NCBI GenBank assembly: GCA_934754425.1
Contig: CAKVIN010000035.1
Span: 1-6,394, forward strand
DNA length: 6,394 nucleotides
Reading direction: 5' to 3'
From: an uncultured Candidatus Melainabacteria bacterium
Lineage (GTDB): Bacteria > Cyanobacteriota > Vampirovibrionia > Gastranaerophilales > Gastranaerophilaceae
Shown here piece after piece: positions 1 through 3,081 of the stretch (the first letter of the stretch is position 1; the number at the start of each line of letters is the position of its first letter). A model generated the notes under the pieces. The model had not been told where the DNA came from. It did no database searches and saw nothing but the letters and a program-made list of their open reading frames with translations. The position numbers were made by a program, and so were the translations under genes.

Positions 1-248
1 AGAAAAAAATTACGCTATATTTGTAGTTTCACTCCGAGGCGGAGCCGGTAATTTTAAAATAATCTGGTAATTTCCACCAAGCAGCCGACAATGTGTGATA
101 AGTCTTTTTGCTTACTTTTTCTACAGAAAAAAATTACGCTATATTTGTAGTTTCACTCCGAGGCGGAGCCGGTAATTTTAAAATAATCTGGTAATTTCCA
201 CTAAGCAGCCGATAATGTATGATAAGTCTTTTTGCTTACTTTTTCTCC
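1..248. repeat. Tandem duplication of a 124-bp non-coding unit (two copies)
   Basis: Copy 1 spans 1-124 and copy 2 spans 125-248. They differ at only four positions of the unit (78, 89, 95 and 123), so they are about 97% identical. A few bases of a third start (AGAAAAA) follow at 249. Each copy contains a small GC-rich hairpin, CTCCG-AGG-CGGAG (32-44 and 156-168), in otherwise AT-rich sequence, plus two short GGTAATTT direct repeats. I find no convincing open reading frame in it, and the 124-bp period is not a multiple of three, so it is not an in-frame protein repeat. It begins at the window edge, so more copies may lie upstream. It is far too long and has no spacers to be a CRISPR repeat. 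Its function is unknown. Confidence 0.95.
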
Positions 249-260
249 AGAAAAAGTAAG
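235..260. other. Perfect 12-bp inverted repeat upstream of murA
   Basis: CTTACTTTTTCT (235-246) and AGAAAAAGTAAG (249-260) are exact reverse complements separated only by CC. The left arm is the end of the second 124-bp repeat; the right arm lies just outside it, immediately before the murA -35 box. It could form a hairpin or cruciform. There is no T-run directly after it on either strand, so a classical intrinsic terminator is not well supported. It may mark the boundary of the repeat array. Confidence 0.7.
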
Positions 261-263
261 GGC

Positions 264-292
264 TTTACAATTATCAACTATAATTGTATGAT
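264..292 (+). promoter_or_regulatory. Sigma70-type promoter for murA
   Basis: A -35 box TTTACA (264-269) and a -10 box TATGAT (287-292) are separated by exactly 17 bp. The predicted transcription start is near 299, only a few bases before the GGAGGA ribosome binding site at 305-310, giving a leader of about 15 nt. This placement matters for start-codon choice: the in-frame TTG at 284 would lie upstream of the transcript start. Confidence 0.7.
265..289. promoter_or_regulatory. Operator-like dyad overlapping the murA promoter
   Basis: TACAATTAT (266-274) and ATAATTGTA (280-288) form a perfect 9-bp inverted repeat with a 5-nt centre, sitting across the spacer between the -35 and -10 boxes. Written as TTACAATT-N9-AATTGTAt, it matches the arms and spacing of a second dyad at 2901-2925. 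A repressor bound here would block RNA polymerase. AT-rich chance symmetry is the alternative, and the regulator is unknown. Confidence 0.35.
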
Positions 293-313
293 AGTAATAA
301 GATTGGAGGAATT

Positions 314-1633
314 TTGGCAGAGAAGTTCAAAATACAAGGTGGCGAAGTTTTAAAAGGTGAAGTTTCTATTGGTGGTGCAAAGAATGCTGTACTTAAACAT
401 TTAGCAGCCACTATACTTGTTAAAGGTAGAACAAAGATTTATAATGTACCTCAACTTACAGATGTTGAAATAATGTTGAATGTGTTGTCTGATTTAGGTG
501 CAAAGTATGTTTATGACAAAAAAGAAAAGTCAGTTGTTGTTGATGCCAGTGATATTACTTCAATTACGGCAAAGTATGAACTTGTAAGTAGAATGCGAGC
601 TTCATTCATAATCTTAGGTGCTTTGATGTCACGTTGCAAAGAAGCAATTGTGGCTCTTCCGGGAGGATGTGCAATCGGCGAAAGAAGAGTTGATTTTCAT
701 ATAAAAGGACTTGAGGCACTTGGTGCTAAGATTAAAATAGAAAATGGTTATGTGCATGCAAAAGCTTCAAAGTTGGTTGGAGCTGATATTTATTTAGATA
801 TTCCATCAGTAGGTGCTACTGAGAATTTAATGTTAGCAGCTGTTTTGGCAGAAGGTTCAACAAGAATTCAGAACGCAGCTCAGGAACCTGAAATTGTAGA
901 TTTAGCAAATTTCTTAAATACAATCGGTGCTGATGTAAACGGTGCCGGAACTTCTGAAATAGTTATTAATGGGGTTAAACAGGAAAATTTACATTCGGCA
1001 GAATACACAACTATCCCTGATAGAATAGAAGCAGGTACTTTTATGGCGGCTGTAGTTGCTACAAAAGGAAAAGCTATAATCAGAAATGTCTATCCGGCTC
1101 ATTTGACGTTTTTCAATGATAAATTGATTAAAATGGGTGCGAATATCAAGTTGGTAGAACCAACAACAATAGAGGTCAGCTGTAAAAACAGATTATCATC
1201 TATAAACTTTGTAACTCAGCCGTATCCGGGATTTCCTACTGATTTGCAAGCAATTGCAATGACTTTATTAACAACAGCAAATGGTGTTGGTATTATAACC
1301 GAAAGTCTTTATGAGAACAGATTTATGCAAGTTCCTGACTTAAGAAGAATGGGCGCTGATATACATCAAGACAGAAATCATGCTATTATCAAAGGAGTTA
1401 AGTATTTAACCGGTGCAACTGTTACAGCGAGTGACTTGAGAGCTGGTGCGGCTCTGGTTATAGCAGGTTTGATGGCAAATGGCGAAACTATTGTCGAAAA
1501 ATTACATCATATAGACAGAGGTTATGAAGAATTTGAGTACAAACTTCAAAAACTAGGTGGAAAAATTTATAGATATAATGATGAAGATGAGAGCCAAATT
1601 GAGAAGGGAGTAATAAATGAGTCCCGCATATAA
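314..1633 (+). CDS. murA: UDP-N-acetylglucosamine 1-carboxyvinyltransferase MurA
   Basis: MurA transfers enolpyruvate from PEP to UDP-GlcNAc, the first committed step of peptidoglycan synthesis in the cytoplasm. The product is about 439 residues from the start chosen here, close to the family's usual 420-440. Visible hallmarks, numbered from TTG 314, are GGAKNA with the substrate-binding Lys23-Asn24, PGGCAIGERRVD with the catalytic Cys119 (E. coli Cys115), GFPTD with Asp310 (E. coli Asp305), DLRAGAAL, and DRGYEEFE with Arg402. Keeping the Cys rather than Asp at the catalytic position predicts a fosfomycin-sensitive enzyme. The start is TTG 314, preceded by GGAGGA (305-310, a rather short gap). 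A longer in-frame TTG at 284 overlaps the promoter and adds residues not typical of MurA. The C-terminus carries an acidic tail of roughly 20 residues that overlaps the next gene by 17 nt, implying translational coupling. Confidence 0.96.
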   Translation: MAEKFKIQGGEVLKGEVSIGGAKNAVLKHLAATILVKGRTKIYNVPQLTDVEIMLNVLSDLGAKYVYDKKEKSVVVDASDITSITAKYELVSRMRASFIILGALMSRCKEAIVALPGGCAIGERRVDFHIKGLEALGAKIKIENGYVHAKASKLVGADIYLDIPSVGATENLMLAAVLAEGSTRIQNAAQEPEIVDLANFLNTIGADVNGAGTSEIVINGVKQENLHSAEYTTIPDRIEAGTFMAAVVATKGKAIIRNVYPAHLTFFNDKLIKMGANIKLVEPTTIEVSCKNRLSSINFVTQPYPGFPTDLQAIAMTLLTTANGVGIITESLYENRFMQVPDLRRMGADIHQDRNHAIIKGVKYLTGATVTASDLRAGAALVIAGLMANGETIVEKLHHIDRGYEEFEYKLQKLGGKIYRYNDEDESQIEKGVINESRI

Positions 1634-1949
1634 AAGATGGTATGACCATGATCCAAAATTATTAGAAGTAATAGAACTTTTAAAGAATTATCAAGATGAA
1701 TTAAAAGATCATGCTGTGGTGTTTTTAGATAAGCTTGAACAAAAAGTTTCAAAAGAGGCATTAGATAGATTTTATGATTTAGTAAAACCGGTTAATGGCT
1801 CAAGATGGTATGATAAAGACCCTATTATTTCAAGAACAGTTGAAATTTTGAGAGTTGTTCCTCCGGAAGTACAAAAGGCTTGTGCGGAAAGATTTATTGC
1901 AGCGCTCAAAGAAAAAGGTATTGAATACGAAAGCTCAAACAATAATTAG
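1617..1949 (+). CDS. Small conserved-looking protein with duplicated RWYDxDP motif; function unknown
   Basis: I do not recognise this 110-residue protein. It starts at ATG 1617 with AAGGGAG (1604-1610) six bases upstream, and it overlaps the murA stop by 17 nt in another frame, so the two are very probably co-transcribed and coupled. The protein is internally duplicated. RWYDHDP (residues 7-13) and RWYDKDP (63-69) recur 56 residues apart, each followed by a predicted amphipathic helical stretch (about 14-55 and 70-101). There is no signal peptide or membrane segment, so it should be cytoplasmic. It is charged and helical, and ends in a polar SSNNN tail. Pairing with murA suggests a cell-envelope or housekeeping link, but that is only context. 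A terminator follows it. Confidence 0.85.
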   Translation: MSPAYKRWYDHDPKLLEVIELLKNYQDELKDHAVVFLDKLEQKVSKEALDRFYDLVKPVNGSRWYDKDPIISRTVEILRVVPPEVQKACAERFIAALKEKGIEYESSNNN

Positions 1950-1977
1950 CATAAAAAAAGAGCAGATTGTTAAAACT

Positions 1978-2034
1978 GAAACCTTGAAACCAGACGAAGT
2001 AAAATAAGTCGGTTTTAGGGTTTCTGTTTGTTTT
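1978..2034 (+). terminator. Hairpin terminator of the murA operon
   Basis: GAAACCTTGAAACC (1978-1991) pairs with GGTTTTAGGGTTTC (2011-2024) over all 14 positions, two of them G-U wobbles. An inner GAC/GTC (1993-1995 with 2008-2010) extends the stem. A T-rich tract, TGTTTGTTTT (2025-2034), follows immediately. The structure begins 28 nt after the stop of the small gene, the expected place for a rho-independent terminator. Confidence 0.7.
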
Positions 2035-2089
2035 AGATGTAATTTTAATTAAAACTCCTTGTATATAAAATTGTCAGCTGTAGTGAAAT

Positions 2090-2114
2090 AGGCTTTAAAT
2101 TTGCGTTAAAGCCT
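2090..2114. other. 9-bp perfect hairpin in the recombinase leader region
   Basis: AGGCTTTAA (2090-2098) and TTAAAGCCT (2106-2114) are exact reverse complements around a 7-nt loop. No clean T-tract follows on either strand, so this is not a convincing terminator. It lies about 90 bp before the recombinase start and could be a protein-binding dyad or a leader hairpin. The rest of 2035-2202 shows no gene. A weak promoter candidate is TTGTCA (2071-2076), 17 bp, TTTAAA (2094-2099), which would overlap this dyad. Confidence 0.45.
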
Positions 2115-2202
2115 GTATTATATTACGTTGAACTAAATGGCAATTTGTTTTTAGCCTTGTGGCTTTATTTAGCCGTAGTTAAAGTAAAAGGAGTTAAGAA
2201 AA

Positions 2203-2748
2203 ATGGAATTTGTTGAACCAATAAGAGATAAACGTAAAATTGAGTTGGTTAAAGTGATTCTTAAAAAGAATGGTTTTAGAGATTACATGTTATTTTTAAT
2301 GGGAATTAATAGCGGATTGAGGATTTCTGATATTTTGAAATTAAAAGTTTCGGATGTAAGAGATAAACGATATATTGAATTAAAAGAGCAGAAAACAGGT
2401 AAGTACCGTAAATTTCCTATTACAGAATCTTTTAAATCTCCATTGAAGGAATATATTACCGAAAAATCTTCTGATGAATGGTTATTCTCCTCTCAAAGGG
2501 GTGAAAACGCTATAACAAGAGTTCAAGCTTATCGAATTATCAGTAAAGCTTGCGAAAAAGCAGGAATAACATCAAGAATAGGCACGCATACGCTAAGAAA
2601 AACTTTTGGATATCATTTTTACAAAGAGAAAAAAGACATTGCGCTTTTGCAGAGTATTCTCAATCATTCTTCACCGTCTGTAACATTAAGATATATAGGA
2701 ATAAATCAAGACATTATTGATAAAAATCTAAACAATTTTAAGCTGTAA
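2203..2748 (+). CDS. Compact tyrosine recombinase (phage-integrase family, catalytic domain only)
   Basis: This 181-residue protein is a tyrosine site-specific recombinase, which exchanges DNA strands through a 3'-phosphotyrosine intermediate. All expected catalytic residues are visible: Arg40 in SGLRISD, Lys64 in EQKTGK, His129-x-x-Arg132 in THTLRKTF, His155 in LNHSSP, and nucleophile Tyr164 in LRYIG. Family integrases usually exceed 280 residues because of an N-terminal SAM-like core-binding domain. That domain is absent here, so the length resembles the FimB/FimE-type inversion recombinases (about 200 residues). The start ATG 2203 has AAAAGGAG (2186-2193) nine bases upstream. The reading frame is intact, with no sign of decay. 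Directly downstream lie two inverted recombination-site-like palindromes (2800-2833, 3001-3034) around a promoter region, so its likely job is DNA inversion. A degraded or domestic phage integrase is the alternative. Confidence 0.92.
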   Translation: MEFVEPIRDKRKIELVKVILKKNGFRDYMLFLMGINSGLRISDILKLKVSDVRDKRYIELKEQKTGKYRKFPITESFKSPLKEYITEKSSDEWLFSSQRGENAITRVQAYRIISKACEKAGITSRIGTHTLRKTFGYHFYKEKKDIALLQSILNHSSPSVTLRYIGINQDIIDKNLNNFKL

Positions 2749-2799
2749 TTCAATATCGTTTCGGCTTTAGCTATTTTTTATTACCTCAATATGTTACAT

Positions 2800-2833
2800 A
2801 ACATGTAACAAAATTCCTATTGTGTTACATGTT
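2800..2833 (+). other. Left inverted recombination-site candidate
   Basis: The core is 28 bp (2803-2830) in an 11-6-11 layout: ATGTAACAAAA, centre TTCCTA, then TTGTGTTACAT. The two arms are reverse complements except for one base. The symmetry continues outward as AAC (2800-2802) and GTT (2831-2833). The core matches the reverse complement of the right site (3004-3031) at 27 of 28 positions. The arm TTGTGTTACAT agrees with 9 of 11 bases of the XerD-side arm of E. coli dif (TTATGTTAAAT). A half-site-like sequence, CAATATGTTAC (2787-2797), lies to its left. Confidence 0.75.
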
Positions 2834-2880
2834 CTTTATCGGCATTTTTTGTAAAAACTTTAATGTTTTTATAAAAATCT

Positions 2881-2925
2881 TTACAATTCAGCAAATTTTG
2901 TTACAATTCATACTCAAAATTGTAA
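2881..2925. promoter_or_regulatory. Operator-like repeats inside the candidate invertible segment
   Basis: TTACAATTCA occurs at 2881-2890 and again at 2901-2910, 20 bp apart. The second copy forms a dyad with AATTGTAA (2918-2925), giving TTACAATT-N9-AATTGTAA over 2901-2925. The right arm overlaps the proposed -35 box. The same dyad, with one arm base changed, lies on the murA promoter (265-289). A shared DNA-binding regulator would explain this; AT-rich chance is the competing explanation. Confidence 0.35.
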
Positions 2926-2947
2926 TTTTTTAATAATAAAATATTAT
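2920..2947 (+). promoter_or_regulatory. Rightward promoter candidate for the calpain-like gene
   Basis: TTGTAA (2920-2925) and TATTAT (2942-2947) lie 16 bp apart and match 4/6 and 5/6 of the sigma70 consensus. The predicted start near 2954 gives a leader of about 128 nt that runs through the right palindrome. On the opposite strand I see only a poorer candidate (a TATAAA at 2873-2868 with a weak -35). The surrounding sequence is extremely AT-rich, so the call is moderate. Confidence 0.45.
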
Positions 2948-3000
2948 TTTTTCTTCTTTCTAAGCTCTATTTTTCTTGGTTTTGAACCAATATGTTACGA

Positions 3001-3034
3001 GTTATGTAACACAATAGGAATTGTGTTACATAAC
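3001..3034 (-). other. Right inverted recombination-site candidate
   Basis: This is a perfect palindrome with 15-bp arms: GTTATGTAACACAAT (3001-3015), AGGA (3016-3019), ATTGTGTTACATAAC (3020-3034). The 28-bp core (3004-3031) reads ATGTAACACAA, centre TAGGAA, TTGTGTTACAT, and matches the left site in inverted orientation at 27/28. Identity with the left site stops exactly at the 28-bp boundary, where the outer bases become GTT/AAC in place of AAC/GTT. CAATATGTTAC (2988-2998) precedes it at the same offset as on the left. In RNA it would form a strong leader hairpin ending about 34 nt before the ribosome binding site. Confidence 0.78.
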
Positions 3035-3081
3035 AATAACAAAAAAAATATAACAATTAGAACAAAATAAGGAGTATATTA

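Larger units (their letters stand above)
2800..3034. mobile_element. Candidate invertible DNA segment (phase-variation switch)
   Basis: Two palindromic sites in inverted orientation (2800-2833 and 3001-3034; centres 201 bp apart) flank a very AT-rich non-coding segment. It lies between a compact tyrosine recombinase gene and the start of the calpain-like gene. Because the asymmetric centres are TTCCTA on the left and TAGGAA on the right, recombination between them would invert, not delete, the intervening DNA. That DNA carries a rightward promoter candidate (2920-2947), an operator-like dyad (2901-2925), and AT hairpins such as TAAAAAC-TTTAAT-GTTTTTA (2852-2871). Inversion would disconnect the promoter from the downstream gene. 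In the orientation shown, the better promoter faces that gene, so this may be the ON state. Inversion is inferred from layout, not observed. Confidence 0.65.

Noticed and set aside
1..248. CRISPR array
   Set aside because: Two adjacent 124-bp copies without spacers do not fit CRISPR repeats, and no cas genes are present.
284..313. Longer murA start at TTG 284, adding ten residues
   Set aside because: It overlaps the -10 region of the predicted promoter, lacks its own ribosome binding site, and MurA proteins normally begin near the TTG 314 position.
288..353. Short reading frame from ATG 288, out of frame with murA
   Set aside because: Its start lies within the -10 box and upstream of the predicted transcription start, so it should not be in the mRNA.
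2142..2180. Leader terminator or riboswitch before the recombinase (AGCC-TTGT-GGCT)
   Set aside because: The stem is only 4 bp with no conserved aptamer features visible.
2749..2780. Intrinsic terminator after the recombinase (TTTTTT at 2774-2779)
   Set aside because: Only a 4-bp AGCT/AGCT stem with a long loop precedes the T-run, too weak to call.
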